From: an uncultured Pseudoteredinibacter sp.
GTDB taxonomy: Bacteria > Pseudomonadota > Gammaproteobacteria > Pseudomonadales > Cellvibrionaceae
Assembly: GCF_947502065.1 (NCBI RefSeq)
Contig: NZ_CANMYE010000003.1
Coordinates: 62,001-126,000 of the forward strand
Reading direction: 5' to 3'
DNA: 64,000 bases
Below, in pieces: positions 9,962 through 20,560 of the stretch. Within the stretch, counting starts at the first letter, position 1; every line of letters begins with the position of its first letter. Below the pieces are notes generated by a model. That model was not told the origin of the DNA. It searched no databases and saw nothing but the letters and a program-made list of their open reading frames with translations. A program made the translations under genes and the position numbers.

Positions 9962-10450
9962 ATGAATATACTAAGCGGCACCCCAGTCTGGGTATTCCCT
10001 TTATTTGTACTATTACTGATTTTCTCCGTTTGGCAAAGCCGAGCGAGAAGCGCAAGTCTAAAACAGCTGGCGATACTGCCGTTGATTTTTATCTCTGTTT
10101 CGCTAGCTCGATTAGCCAGCATCGATCATTTATTGAGCGCAAACTATCTGCTGACACTGCTTGCAGCTGCGGCTTTGTTCACAGCGATGAGAAGCACCAA
10201 GAAAATAACACGAGATGAAAACAGCTCAAAACTGCTGCTTGCAAAGGATTACCTAAGAGGGACGGGTATAATGTTAATCTTCTGCTGCCAATATTATTTG
10301 GCAGCGCGTCATGCCATTGTCGGGAGCGCCTTGAGTTTTAGCGAGTACACAATGATTAGCGCTGCACTCGCAATTGCCACCAGCCCGATGTTAAGCTCAG
10401 TTATAGCCGCTGCAATTTTGCAGCAAAGGACGCTAACGGCCCGCCTATAA
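9962..10450 (+). CDS. Small inner-membrane protein, DUF6622-like
   Basis: The 162-residue product has an N-terminal segment TPVWVFPLFVLLLIF, a basic loop with WQSR, and further hydrophobic segments, giving about four membrane helices. The pattern resembles DUF6622 membrane proteins of unknown function; this is from memory. AGGGTAAC precedes the ATG. It converges on the beta-lactamase gene and the two reading frames overlap by six bases at their 3' ends. I cannot assign a role. Confidence 0.6.
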   Translation: MNILSGTPVWVFPLFVLLLIFSVWQSRARSASLKQLAILPLIFISVSLARLASIDHLLSANYLLTLLAAAALFTAMRSTKKITRDENSSKLLLAKDYLRGTGIMLIFCCQYYLAARHAIVGSALSFSEYTMISAALAIATSPMLSSVIAAAILQQRTLTARL

Positions 10451-11287
10451 AAGCCCTATACGTCTAAGTTGAGAAATCAGCATAGTTTTGCGCGCGCCCT
10501 GTAAGGCTTTAAAACTATCCGCTTCCATATTAAGGGCAAAATAGTAATTGGATTTCGCCGATTGCAGATAGCCAACATACCAACCTATATAGCGCCCTTT
10601 TCGAATTGGGCCGCCACCTGTTTTTGCAAACAGTTTAACGTCAGGCCCGAAAGCTCGAATAGCATCGGCAAAGCCTTTACTCTCTTTATCAAGATCAACT
10701 TCCATAATCCGATTGAAGATTGTAAAGGTTTCGTCCTTCAGTGGCAGCTCGTGACGTGCCAAGCGTCTAAGAAAACACAGCTGCTCTACAGCGCTAATCT
10801 GTAGACTTCCATTAAGCCAAAAGCTATCTAACCCAGAACTTATATCACTATTCCCATAGTGCAGGCCTTGCAAGCGTGTACTCATCGAGTCTTTCCCGAC
10901 ATCAAGGGCTAATTGACGGTATAGCGGTAACGCCGAAGCATGAAAGGCCTCACGAATACTCAATGGCGCTTGATACCAACTTTGGGGCCACCACTTCTCA
11001 ATCGGATAGCGACCCTGATTAAGCTGCAGAGTGTGATCTAAGCTTTTGATGAGCCCTTCTTCTAAGGCAATGAGAGTATTCACAACCTTGAAGGTAGAGT
11101 ATGGCGTGAAACGTTGCTCTGCTCTTTGACGGTTACTAAAGTGAAACTTACCATCAGCTTCACTTAGCAGAACAAAACTACAGGAATCATCGCAGGACTT
11201 ATCAACCACTGACGTTTCAGATATTGCTGCCTGTGAGCACAGGCCACATAGCAGAACCAGAATTCCTATTAACTTAACTTGCAACAT
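10445..11287 (-). CDS. Class D (OXA-type) beta-lactamase
   Basis: The 280-residue protein has a signal peptide (to about residue 23) and the class D landmarks in order. These are STFK with Ser64 and the lysine (Lys67) that is carbamylated in this class, SAL at 118-120 where OXA enzymes have SxV, YGN at 144-146, a tryptophan at 157, and KTG at 222-224 followed by GWYVGY. It is predicted periplasmic and to open beta-lactam rings by a serine mechanism. The SxV-to-SAL change is unusual and could alter the carboxylation pocket. A chromosomal, core-flanked location suggests a resident gene and not a mobile cassette. A BlaR-type sensor domain is possible in this fold but no membrane metalloprotease part is attached. 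Confidence 0.88.
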   Translation of the reverse strand: MLQVKLIGILVLLCGLCSQAAISETSVVDKSCDDSCSFVLLSEADGKFHFSNRQRAEQRFTPYSTFKVVNTLIALEEGLIKSLDHTLQLNQGRYPIEKWWPQSWYQAPLSIREAFHASALPLYRQLALDVGKDSMSTRLQGLHYGNSDISSGLDSFWLNGSLQISAVEQLCFLRRLARHELPLKDETFTIFNRIMEVDLDKESKGFADAIRAFGPDVKLFAKTGGGPIRKGRYIGWYVGYLQSAKSNYYFALNMEADSFKALQGARKTMLISQLRRIGLL

Positions 11288-11615
11288 ATTGGATTATTAC
11301 CATTACCGAACCGTGCAACAGCGCTCTTCGCCTTAATTGATCAAGATAAACGAACTCTACCTTGTACTCGGATTATATGACACTACCATGAAGGACAATA
11401 GAGAAGGCATAGCAGCCTGGGAGTTGGTGAAGGAAAGACAAATGAAATTGTTGCTAGCTGCTAAAAGATCCTTAATACAGAAAGACAAAAATTAAGACAG
11501 GAAGAGCAGCTAGCGTTGAAGTCCTGCTCAAACCAAGAGGTCTACCCCTATAGCCTGCAAAGAGAAACTTCAAGCAAAGCTGCAAATCAATTGGCACAGG
11601 GGCACAATAGGCGAT
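11288..11615. other. Gene-free gap with a nested inverted repeat
   Basis: This 328-base stretch lies between two minus-strand genes. It has no credible ORF. Its main content is a nested inverted repeat at 11453-11514 (separate entry). It must also hold the beta-lactamase promoter, but I see no clear -35/-10 pair. Confidence 0.6.
11453..11514 (-). repeat. Nested inverted repeat between esterase and beta-lactamase genes
   Basis: The outer arms GCTAGCTGCT (11453-11462) and AGCAGCTAGC (11505-11514) are perfectly complementary. The inner arms CTTAAT (11471-11476) and ATTAAG (11491-11496) are also complementary. They are separated from the outer arms by eight bases on each side, so the structure is symmetric. 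It could be the 3' end of the esterase transcript or a leader structure for the beta-lactamase. Confidence 0.6.
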
Positions 11616-12674
11616 CTACTTTGCTCCACAAAACTCGATTTTGTTATCCATCTGACACAATAAGGCTCGCATCCTCTCACCACCTTGCTGGTAGTTATTT
11701 GCCAATAAAAACTGAGCAATCTCTACCATAGGTTCGAGTGAGTGGCCTTGTTGTTTTACAAAGTAGTTTAGCACGGGCTGCAATTTGGCTTGCTTATCTG
11801 CTTCTTCAGAAATTGCATAGGAAGCCGCCAAACGCTGCAATGTCTCCATCGGTATATCTTCAGTAAAGCCATACTTCTCAAGCAGCCCATTATAGTGCGC
11901 TTGTAAACTTTCCAAACCTCCCTTCTTTACCTCTCTGCTTGGGTTCCAAGCTGAAAAGCTCTTGCTCAAAGCAAAGCGAAGTGAAGCGTGGCGAGTGGTA
12001 CTGTGACTTTCTTCAGGGAAGTGCTTGGAGTTTAAGTTGCCCTTAGGCAAAGCGGCCAACTTTTTCGATATTTCCTGAAAAGGGCTCAGCATATGCTCGC
12101 CCTCATCAGCCATAGTCAGAGTTAATGGTGAGCGCCCATTAGCATCAAAATTTTCTGCCATAATTAGCTTACTTAAATAACCATCATCTAAAGAGGGGCT
12201 GAACGCATAGAATTCACTAAATGCCTTTCCGTCATGCAGCCACATATCGAAAACAAATCGACCGGCATTGGAATGACCAGACAATATACTATAAGGCGCT
12301 ATTCGATAGTTTTTGTTCACATAGGGTATCAACTCACTTAAGACGAAATGATAAAACGGGCTTCTCTCTTCGCTTCCTGCAGGCTTAAGCTCTGGCCCGC
12401 GCCCCTCGATACCAACCACAATGAATTCAGGCAATAAATTTTCCAGCAGCGAAAGTGTTGCAACAGCTGGCAGGGTATCCCATTGGCCATGCAACACATA
12501 AATTACCGGGTAAGAGCTGCTTCCGTTTGAATAAGATTCAGGAAGGCTAACTTGAACCGAACGTTTTTCAGCCAGCACCGTAGAGTCTATATCCACCTTT
12601 TGGGCGTAACTTAAAGGCTTACAGTGCGCTAAGCATGTCAACAGCGACAAACACAAAAACAGAACATACTTCAT
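11616..12674 (-). CDS. Secreted esterase-D-like alpha/beta hydrolase (COG2819 type)
   Basis: About 352 residues, with a signal peptide (MKYVLFLCLSLLTCLAHC) and an esterase-D/Fes-like hydrolase domain. YVLHGQWD is near residue 62, the nucleophile elbow is GHSNAGRFVFD near residue 135, and SHSTTRHASLR with the probable catalytic histidine lies near residue 225. A helical tail of about 110 residues follows. I choose ATG 12674, which has AGGTGA in front; a GTG three codons upstream is the alternative. Such proteins hydrolyse esters, including siderophore esters in some cases, but no iron genes are nearby. The cysteine in CLAHC could be a lipidation site, although the lipobox is poor. Confidence 0.8.
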   Translation of the reverse strand: MKYVLFLCLSLLTCLAHCKPLSYAQKVDIDSTVLAEKRSVQVSLPESYSNGSSSYPVIYVLHGQWDTLPAVATLSLLENLLPEFIVVGIEGRGPELKPAGSEERSPFYHFVLSELIPYVNKNYRIAPYSILSGHSNAGRFVFDMWLHDGKAFSEFYAFSPSLDDGYLSKLIMAENFDANGRSPLTLTMADEGEHMLSPFQEISKKLAALPKGNLNSKHFPEESHSTTRHASLRFALSKSFSAWNPSREVKKGGLESLQAHYNGLLEKYGFTEDIPMETLQRLAASYAISEEADKQAKLQPVLNYFVKQQGHSLEPMVEIAQFLLANNYQQGGERMRALLCQMDNKIEFCGAK

Positions 12675-12992
12675 AAGTATCACCTATCTTAAAATTTTGA
12701 TTATTGTTATTCGCAACTTAACTCTATCCTTGTATAAGTTGAGCTGGGCTTGGAAAAATTATATTAAGAAGTAAGACTAGCCTGCCTAGTGTGGCGATGT
12801 AAATAAGAAACCTTAGAATACAAGCTCTTACATTTTTGCAACAATCAAGTTTTTACAAGCAAAAACACAGAAAACTGAGAAGGGGCTTTTCATAGACATT
12901 GAGCAACACTGTAAAATGAAGCCTGTATCTGCAAGCCAATAGAAATAAAAAAGGCGAGCATATAGCCCGCCTTTTTCATCAAGAGTTTAAAC
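12675..12992. other. Gap between esterase and fadA
   Basis: This 318-base gap holds the fadA terminator at 12948-12976 and, presumably, the esterase promoter. It is AT-rich. I see no ORF or RNA gene in it. Confidence 0.5.
12948..12976 (-). terminator. Terminator of the fadBA operon
   Basis: The stem AAAAAGGCGGGC / GCTCGCCTTTTT (minus-strand reading, one G-U pair) has a five-base loop and ends in a T run, 17 bases after the fadA stop. Confidence 0.85.
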
Positions 12993-14171
<1,179 letters not shown>

Positions 14172-14240
14172 TTAATCTCCTATTATTTGGCAGGTTCTAC
14201 CTGCCAATTGCTATTCGGATTCAGGTCTTTTAAGCGTGGC

Positions 14241-16391
14241 TTAAAAGAAGGTTTCGCCATTTTTGGCCATTTCACGTAAACGCTCGGTCGCCTGATACAT
14301 TTCGCCGATCTCAGCGTATTTGTCAGCGCGAGCAACAAACTCAGCCACACCCATATCATCGATATAGTGCAATGCACCGCCGCGGAATGGAGGGAAACCT
14401 ACACCGTAAATTAGGGACATATCAACGTCGTTTGCACTGTCGGCAATGCCTTCTTCCAAACAACGAACCGCTTCAAGACACATTGGAATCATCAAGCGAT
14501 CAACAATGGTTTCGGCATCGAAATCCTGGCGCGCATCAACATGATCAGCCAAAAGATCCCAAACGGTTTCATCAGCGACTTTCTTCTGACGACCACGGCG
14601 ATCCAATTCATACTTGTAGTAACCCGCATCGTTCTTCTGACCATAGCGACCAGCTTCAAACAACACTTCGGAAGCACTCTTATAATCAGCTGACATACGA
14701 GTCGGGAAACCTTCACGCATAACCGCGCCTGCTTTCACACCCGTGTCGATACCAACAACATCACACAAATAAGCTGGACCCATCGGCCAACCGAACTTCT
14801 CCATAACCTTATCGATCTGGACAAAGTCAGCACCTTCTTTAACAAGGCCCATAAAGGCACCCATGTAAGGGCTTAAGATACGGTTTACCAAGAAGCCTGG
14901 ACAGTCATTAACAACAACCGGTTTTTTGCCCATCGCCAAAGCGTAAGCCACGGTACGAGCAACCGCCTCATCATTGGTTTTCTCACCACGAATAACTTCT
15001 ACCAAGGGCATTTTGTGCACAGGGTTGAAGAAGTGCATACCACAAAAATCTTCTGGGCGCTTTAGCGCTTCAGCCAAGTAGCTAATAGAGATAGTTGAAG
15101 TGTTAGAAGTCAGTACAGCACCTTCTTTCAACTTAGTTTCAGTTTCAGCCAATACAGCATGCTTAACCTGAGGGTTTTCTACCACCGCCTCAACAACAAT
15201 ATCAGCTGTTTCCATACCTTCGTAACTAAGAGCAGGATCAATCGCATTTAAAACGCCAGCCATTTGTTCGGCTGTCATGCGACCACGCTTAACGCGAGTG
15301 GACAACAACTTAGTGGCTTCACTCAAACCTAGGTCGATACCCTCTTGAGCGATATCTTTCATAATAATTGGCGTGCCTTTAAGGGCTGACTGGTATGCGA
15401 TACCGCCACCCATAATACCAGCACCCAACACGGCCGCTTTTTCTACTTTAGCGGTAGATTTCTTGGCCCAGGTTTTACCGGTTTTAGCCAACTCTTGGTC
15501 ACCCAAGAACAAACCAACTAAATTCTTCGCTACTTCGGTTTTCGCCAGTTTGGCAATACCTTTCGCTTCTTCCGCCAATGCACCATCACGATCCAATTTA
15601 GCGGCTTTTTGCATAACCTTAATTGCCGTTACAGGTGCTGGGTAATGAGGGCCCGCTTGACCGGCAACGAAAGCTTTAGAGGTTTCAAAGCTCATCATCA
15701 TTTCGATGTCGTTCAACTGTAATGGCTGAAGCTTCTCTTGACGCTTAGCTTGATAATCAAGTTTACCGGCAACCGCCTGCTCTAGCATGGCGATACCCAC
15801 TTCTTTCAATTTAGCAGGCTCTACTACAGCATCCACAGCACCGGCTTTAAGTGCAGCATCTGCACGCTGTTCTTTACCAGAAGCGATCCACTCAATGGCA
15901 TTATCAGCACCAATAACGCGAGGCAAACGCACGGTACCACCAAAGCCAGGGATAATACCCAACTTAGTTTCTGGCAAACCGATCTTGGCTGCGGTCGACA
16001 TCACTCGGTAGTCGCAGGTCAAAGCCATTTCTAAACCACCGCCCAATGCGAAACCGTTTACACAGGCAACACTTGGGAAAGGTAAGTCTTCGATAACATT
16101 GAAAACTGACTTATTGGTTTCTAGTACACCGGCAGCAATATTTTCTTCGGATTCAGAAAAGTTGTTACCAAATTCAGAAATATCTGCACCGACGATAAAT
16201 ACGTCTTTACCACTGGTGACCAATAGGCCTTTTACATTATCTGCAGAGCGTAAGGTTTCCGCAGCTTGACGCAACTCATCGGTGGTCAAGGCATTAAATT
16301 TATTAACTGAATCGCCTTCGAGATTGAAATTCAACTCAGCAAACCCGTTATCTAGCTGGGTTACTGTTATGGCCTTTCCTGAAAAGATCAT
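14241..16391 (-). CDS. fadB: Fatty-acid oxidation complex subunit alpha FadB
   Basis: This 716-residue multifunctional protein has an N-terminal enoyl-CoA hydratase domain. [16 protein letters not shown] holds the first catalytic glutamate and [15 protein letters not shown] the second. A 3-hydroxyacyl-CoA dehydrogenase domain follows, with the NAD-binding loop [10 protein letters not shown] near residue 320 and the [15 protein letters not shown] motif. It catalyses the middle steps of beta-oxidation and pairs with FadA. The length is typical. It is first in the fadBA operon and divergent from an SDR gene over a 358-base gap that carries a repeated 9-mer. Confidence 0.97.
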   Translation of the reverse strand: MIFSGKAITVTQLDNGFAELNFNLEGDSVNKFNALTTDELRQAAETLRSADNVKGLLVTSGKDVFIVGADISEFGNNFSESEENIAAGVLETNKSVFNVIEDLPFPSVACVNGFALGGGLEMALTCDYRVMSTAAKIGLPETKLGIIPGFGGTVRLPRVIGADNAIEWIASGKEQRADAALKAGAVDAVVEPAKLKEVGIAMLEQAVAGKLDYQAKRQEKLQPLQLNDIEMMMSFETSKAFVAGQAGPHYPAPVTAIKVMQKAAKLDRDGALAEEAKGIAKLAKTEVAKNLVGLFLGDQELAKTGKTWAKKSTAKVEKAAVLGAGIMGGGIAYQSALKGTPIIMKDIAQEGIDLGLSEATKLLSTRVKRGRMTAEQMAGVLNAIDPALSYEGMETADIVVEAVVENPQVKHAVLAETETKLKEGAVLTSNTSTISISYLAEALKRPEDFCGMHFFNPVHKMPLVEVIRGEKTNDEAVARTVAYALAMGKKPVVVNDCPGFLVNRILSPYMGAFMGLVKEGADFVQIDKVMEKFGWPMGPAYLCDVVGIDTGVKAGAVMREGFPTRMSADYKSASEVLFEAGRYGQKNDAGYYKYELDRRGRQKKVADETVWDLLADHVDARQDFDAETIVDRLMIPMCLEAVRCLEEGIADSANDVDMSLIYGVGFPPFRGGALHYIDDMGVAEFVARADKYAEIGEMYQATERLREMAKNGETFF

Positions 16392-16749
16392 CTATCAGCC
16401 TCACTTTGTGAATGGAATAAAGTTTGAACACTTTTGGCGCCTAAAGGCACGCTACGCGCCCAACTTTAGGGTGTAACAAGGTTAAGGATTCGCCCAAAAA
16501 CGGCCAATGGTAAATCCGACCACATTGCCTGACATAAAAGCGCCCAGTATTTCGCCTCACGAATCATTGCTGGTAATAATAAGCCCCACGACTATCACCT
16601 CTGTGAATCATTTACCATTCAGCATGATATGTTGGGAATAGGCAAAGCCTGTGACATGCTAAAGCCCAATATTTACCATCATATTAGGCTGCCAGCAGCC
16701 CAAAATGACATAACCTTTGAACTAAAATAATAAAGCAATTGAGAACACC
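16392..16749. promoter_or_regulatory. Divergent promoter region of fadBA and SDR genes, with repeated ATTTACCAT
   Basis: The 9-mer ATTTACCAT occurs at 16610-16618 and 16671-16679, and in inverted orientation at 16507-16515. The first and second copies extend to a perfect 10-bp inverted repeat (AATGGTAAAT / ATTTACCATT) about 95 bases apart. This looks like a set of regulator half-sites. I do not see a classical PsrA or FadR operator. Confidence 0.45.
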
Positions 16750-17559
16750 ATGAAGCTAAACGATAAAATCATCGTCATTACCGGCGCAGCCAACGGAATT
16801 GGTAAGGCCCTAGCACAGCGATTCGCCCAGGAGTCACCTAAACGATTGGTCCTTGCAGACATTGATGGCGATAGTCTAAACGCCATCTGCCAAGACCTGC
16901 CAATGGCCGAGGCCAAAGTCTGTGATATCGGCACCGAGGAAGGCGTACAAGAGCTGGTAAACAGCACCCTAAGTAAGCATGGGCACATCGATCTATTTTG
17001 CGGCAACGCCGGCATCTTGCGCCTCGGCGGCGTAAATACCAGCGAAAGTGACTTTCAAAAAGTATGGGATATCAACGTGCAATCCCATATATGGGCTGCC
17101 AGAGCCGCCCTGCCTAGCATGCTAGAGCGCGGCAGCGGTTATTTTTTAATCACCGCATCCGCTGCAGGGCTACTTACTCAGCTTGGCTCACTAAGCTACT
17201 CGGTCAGTAAACATGCCGCGCTTTCCATTGCGGAATGGCTGGCAGTAACCCACGGCCACCAAGGCATCAAAGTTTCAGCCCTTTGCCCACAGGCGGTTGA
17301 ATCCAATATGACCGCCGGCACCGACGGCAGTGTCGCGGGAATTGATGGCATGTTGCCTGCCGAAACTGTCGCTGACTGCGTGCTTGAAGGCATAGACAGT
17401 GAAGAATTCCTAATCTTGCCACACCCTAATGTTAAGCAGTATTTTCAAAATAAAGCCAACGACTACGGCCGCTGGCTAGGCGGCATGCAGAAACTGCAAC
17501 AGCAATTTGCTGCACTCATGCCTGAAAATGTACTCGATGGTAGTCAGGACTTAAAGTAA
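16750..17559 (+). CDS. SDR family oxidoreductase
   Basis: The 269-residue protein is a classical short-chain dehydrogenase. It has the cofactor-binding loop GAANGIGKALAQ near residue 12, NAG at the end of the fourth strand (CGNAGIL), the catalytic serine in LITASAAG, and YSVSK with the catalytic Tyr-Lys pair. It uses NAD(P) on an unknown alcohol or ketone. It precedes a metallo-hydrolase gene by 13 bases, which suggests an operon. The divergent position to fadBA might link it to lipid metabolism, but that is inference. Confidence 0.88.
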   Translation: MKLNDKIIVITGAANGIGKALAQRFAQESPKRLVLADIDGDSLNAICQDLPMAEAKVCDIGTEEGVQELVNSTLSKHGHIDLFCGNAGILRLGGVNTSESDFQKVWDINVQSHIWAARAALPSMLERGSGYFLITASAAGLLTQLGSLSYSVSKHAALSIAEWLAVTHGHQGIKVSALCPQAVESNMTAGTDGSVAGIDGMLPAETVADCVLEGIDSEEFLILPHPNVKQYFQNKANDYGRWLGGMQKLQQQFAALMPENVLDGSQDLK

Positions 17560-17572
17560 AAGGGTTTACAAG

Positions 17573-18514
17573 ATGGCAAATGTATTGGCGACAGAGCACT
17601 TAGGCTATGGCGTGTATTGCATTGATACTGGCATGGGGCGCCCTGGGCTGGCGAGCTGTTATTTAATCGTAGACGGTGAAGAAGCTGCCCTTGTTGAAAC
17701 CGGCACACATTTGTGTGCCGCCACCATCATTGCGGCAATTAAGGAATTGGGCGTTGAGTTAACGCAGTTACGTTACATTATCCCTACCCATGTTCACCTT
17801 GACCACGCTGGGGGCGCAGGTACCTTAATGGCGCAATGCCCTAATGCCACGCTATTGATTCACCCGCGCGGTGAAAGGCATATGGTTGAGCCTGAAAAGT
17901 TAAAAAATGCCACCATTGCGGTTTATGGCGAAGAAATATTTGCCGCCACTTACGGCGATCTCATTGCGGTGCCAGCAGAGCGAGTCATTAGCGTTAATGA
18001 TGGTGAGTTTCATATGCTCGGGAAAAGAAAGCTCACTTTCTTAGATACCCCAGGACATGCGCGTCATCATTTTTGTATTTATGATGCGCAAAGTCGTGGG
18101 ATTTTTAGCGGTGATACTTTTGGTGTTTCCTACCCGGCGCTCAATCAAAGCTGCGATGGGAATTTTATTTTCCCACCAAGCACGCCAGTACATTTTGACC
18201 CTCCAGTATGGAAACAGAGTATTGAGCGATTAATGTCACTGCAGGCCGAGCGAGTGTACCTTACCCACTACGGCATGGTTGAGCAGCTCGACAAGCTCGC
18301 TGAAGATTTAATAGTTCAAATCGACTGCTATGCTAAATACGCTGAACAGCGAAGCGAAGCGCTGGAGAAAATAGAAGCTGACATCTGTGAAGACAGCATC
18401 CGTAGATTGCGGGCAATGAACTGCCAGCTAAGCGATCAAGATATTCTTAGCATTATTGGCTTGGATCAAAAGATCAACGCCCAAGGCCTAGCCCATTGGG
18501 TTACGAGTCGTTAA
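17573..18514 (+). CDS. MBL-fold metallo-hydrolase
   Basis: This 313-residue protein of the metallo-beta-lactamase fold carries the zinc motif H73-V-H75-L-D77-H78, a further histidine in DTPGHARHHF, and the bridging aspartate in FSGDTFG. There is no signal peptide, so it is cytosolic. The general outline (long C-terminal helical tail, HLDHAGGAG) fits thioesterase, lactonase or glyoxalase-II-like relatives. It is the second gene of an SDR-MBL pair and is followed by a hairpin. Confidence 0.85.
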   Translation: MANVLATEHLGYGVYCIDTGMGRPGLASCYLIVDGEEAALVETGTHLCAATIIAAIKELGVELTQLRYIIPTHVHLDHAGGAGTLMAQCPNATLLIHPRGERHMVEPEKLKNATIAVYGEEIFAATYGDLIAVPAERVISVNDGEFHMLGKRKLTFLDTPGHARHHFCIYDAQSRGIFSGDTFGVSYPALNQSCDGNFIFPPSTPVHFDPPVWKQSIERLMSLQAERVYLTHYGMVEQLDKLAEDLIVQIDCYAKYAEQRSEALEKIEADICEDSIRRLRAMNCQLSDQDILSIIGLDQKINAQGLAHWVTSR

Positions 18515-18530
18515 AACCATTCCATCTTCG

Positions 18531-18557
18531 GCTAGCGGAGTTTTCCTCTCCGCTAGC
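18531..18557 (+). terminator. Hairpin after the MBL-fold gene
   Basis: GCTAGCGGAG and CTCCGCTAGC form a perfect 10-bp stem around a T-rich 7-base loop, 16 bases after the stop. No T tract follows, so termination strength is uncertain. Confidence 0.6.
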
Positions 18558-18750
18558 ACTCTTCACACCCTGCTATTAATCTTGGTAATCCACTCAAATA
18601 CCCTTATTTGTGCCGATACAGGCAATACGTCCAACTACCAATCAGTAGACACATCACAATTTAAATAAAACTGTCATATTAATATTGGATGCTAACGAGC
18701 CGGCAGGATGCCATCTGGTAGCAAGAAGCTATTTGATGTGAGTTAACAAT

Positions 18751-20487
18751 ATGCGTGGCGAATTACAAAGTATTATTGCCGATAAGTCGGTAAATAGTTT
18801 ATTCCAACCGATCATAGATAAAGCAAGTGGTGAAATATTTGCCTATGAGGCATTGAGTCGCGGCCCATCAGACAGCATTTTACATTCCCCCACCCAACTG
18901 ATTGAGCAAGCTCAACAACATGGGCTTTTAGCGGCTATCGAGCATCTATGCCGACAAAGAGCTATTGAGCGATTCTGTGACTTATCTTTACCGGGAAAAC
19001 TATTTCTAAATGTTTCCCCGCAAACCATTCAGCAAGTTGATCACCAACAAGGGCGAACCCTAGAACTACTTGCTGAATACGACATTAGTCCAGACCAAAT
19101 CGTAATTGAACTAACCGAACAACACCCCGGCAGCGACGAAGGCGCTGTTATAAAGGCCCTGCAATACTATCAAGAAATGGGATTCGCCATCGCCCTAGAT
19201 GACCTTGGTGCCGGCTATTCATCCCTACGATTATGGTCACAAGTAAAACCTGAATTTGTCAAAATTGATCGTCATTTTATCGAAGGCATAGAAGCCGACC
19301 CTACCAAGCAGGAGTTTGTTCGCTCTTTTGTTGAAATAGCACAATCCATGCATTGTAAAGTTATTGCTGAAGGCGTAGAAACGGAATCAGAGTTTGAGTA
19401 CCTATGCCAATTAAAAGTGGATTATCTGCAGGGCTATTTTTTCTGCCGTCCCAATGCACGACCACCTACGACCATTCGCCTTAGCCGTGTCGTTCGCTCA
19501 CATGCCGAAAGGCGCAATGGACATGGCGTTTATGCTCGCAATCTTGCAATACACTCAATCAATGTCACAGAAGAAAATACGGTTGAGGAAACGGTACAAC
19601 TGTTTCTGAATCGACCCAGCATTAACTCAATCGCTGTAGTAAAAGATAAAAAGGTGATTGGCATAGCAAATAGAAGCCGACTACAAGGTCTACTCGCCAA
19701 ACCTTTTGGTCGAGACCTTTACGCCAGCCGATTGATATCCTCTGTTATGGAAAAAGCTCCACTGATTGTAGATGCTCAGCTTAGCATTGAGCAGGTTAGT
19801 CGCATGGTTACCTCTAGAGCCAGATACCATCAAGAGGATGACTTTGTTATCTGTGATCAGGGGGAATTTTTGGGTATTGGTCATGTTATCGATCTCCTCA
19901 AACAGGTTACCGAACTGCAACTTAAGCAGGCCCGCCACGCCAACCCCCTTACCCAGTTACCTGGACTAATCCCCATCAACGATTGTATAGAACAGCTGCT
20001 CGCAGGCCAGCGTGATTTTGTTGTTTGTCATTTCGACATAGATAACTTTAAACCATTTAACGATGTTTATGGCTTTTCAAAAGGCGATGAAGTTATTTTA
20101 GCCCTGGGACAAAGCTTGAAAAGTCACGCCGATAACGCCAGCGATACCGTGGGTCATATTGGCGGAGATGACTTCGTGGTACTGTGGAACAGTGAGGACT
20201 GGCAGCAGCGACTTAAACGGGTAGGACAAAGTTTTAGTAACATCAGCCGAGATTTATATTTGCCAGAGCATGTTCAGGACGGAGGTTTTGAATGCAAAGA
20301 CCGCTACGATGAAACTCGCTTCTTCCCTTTGACGAGTATTTCCGTGGCCGCCTTGAATGTAAAAACCAATCAGTTCAATAATGCCTTTGAAATATCCAGC
20401 GCGCTATCACCTCTCAAAGCCGCCGCTAAACAAGTACCGGGCAATTCCCTAGTTATTAACCAGGCGGGAAATGCCCAGCAATTATAA
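18751..20487 (+). CDS. EAL-CBS-GGDEF protein (cyclic-di-GMP turnover)
   Basis: The 578-residue protein has an EAL phosphodiesterase domain (about 1-240), a CBS-pair region (about 255-385) and a GGDEF domain (about 395-570). The EAL residues look complete: E33-A-L, N in LNVSPQ, E in IELTEQ, DD in ALDDLGAGYSS, K and D in VKIDRHF, and E in AEGVETE. The cyclase loop is GGDDF at 471-475, a conservative variant. The allosteric RxxD I-site before it is not conserved. It probably degrades c-di-GMP, with the CBS pair sensing an adenine nucleotide. There are no membrane segments. Confidence 0.92.
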   Translation: MRGELQSIIADKSVNSLFQPIIDKASGEIFAYEALSRGPSDSILHSPTQLIEQAQQHGLLAAIEHLCRQRAIERFCDLSLPGKLFLNVSPQTIQQVDHQQGRTLELLAEYDISPDQIVIELTEQHPGSDEGAVIKALQYYQEMGFAIALDDLGAGYSSLRLWSQVKPEFVKIDRHFIEGIEADPTKQEFVRSFVEIAQSMHCKVIAEGVETESEFEYLCQLKVDYLQGYFFCRPNARPPTTIRLSRVVRSHAERRNGHGVYARNLAIHSINVTEENTVEETVQLFLNRPSINSIAVVKDKKVIGIANRSRLQGLLAKPFGRDLYASRLISSVMEKAPLIVDAQLSIEQVSRMVTSRARYHQEDDFVICDQGEFLGIGHVIDLLKQVTELQLKQARHANPLTQLPGLIPINDCIEQLLAGQRDFVVCHFDIDNFKPFNDVYGFSKGDEVILALGQSLKSHADNASDTVGHIGGDDFVVLWNSEDWQQRLKRVGQSFSNISRDLYLPEHVQDGGFECKDRYDETRFFPLTSISVAALNVKTNQFNNAFEISSALSPLKAAAKQVPGNSLVINQAGNAQQL

Positions 20488-20560
20488 GAGGCCATTTAGA
20501 AGCCTCTACCATCTAATAAGCCACCATCACTTTTAAGCCACTGCCAACCTATTCTTATGC

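Noticed and set aside
16392..16480. PsrA-like operator upstream of fadB
   Set aside because: GTTTGAAC is present, but the paired CAAAC-N-GTTTG dyad of PsrA is not.
18558..18750. Possible c-di-GMP riboswitch before the EAL-CBS-GGDEF gene
   Set aside because: The leader contains GC-rich bits such as GAGCCGGCAGGATGCC, but not the conserved GEMM core.
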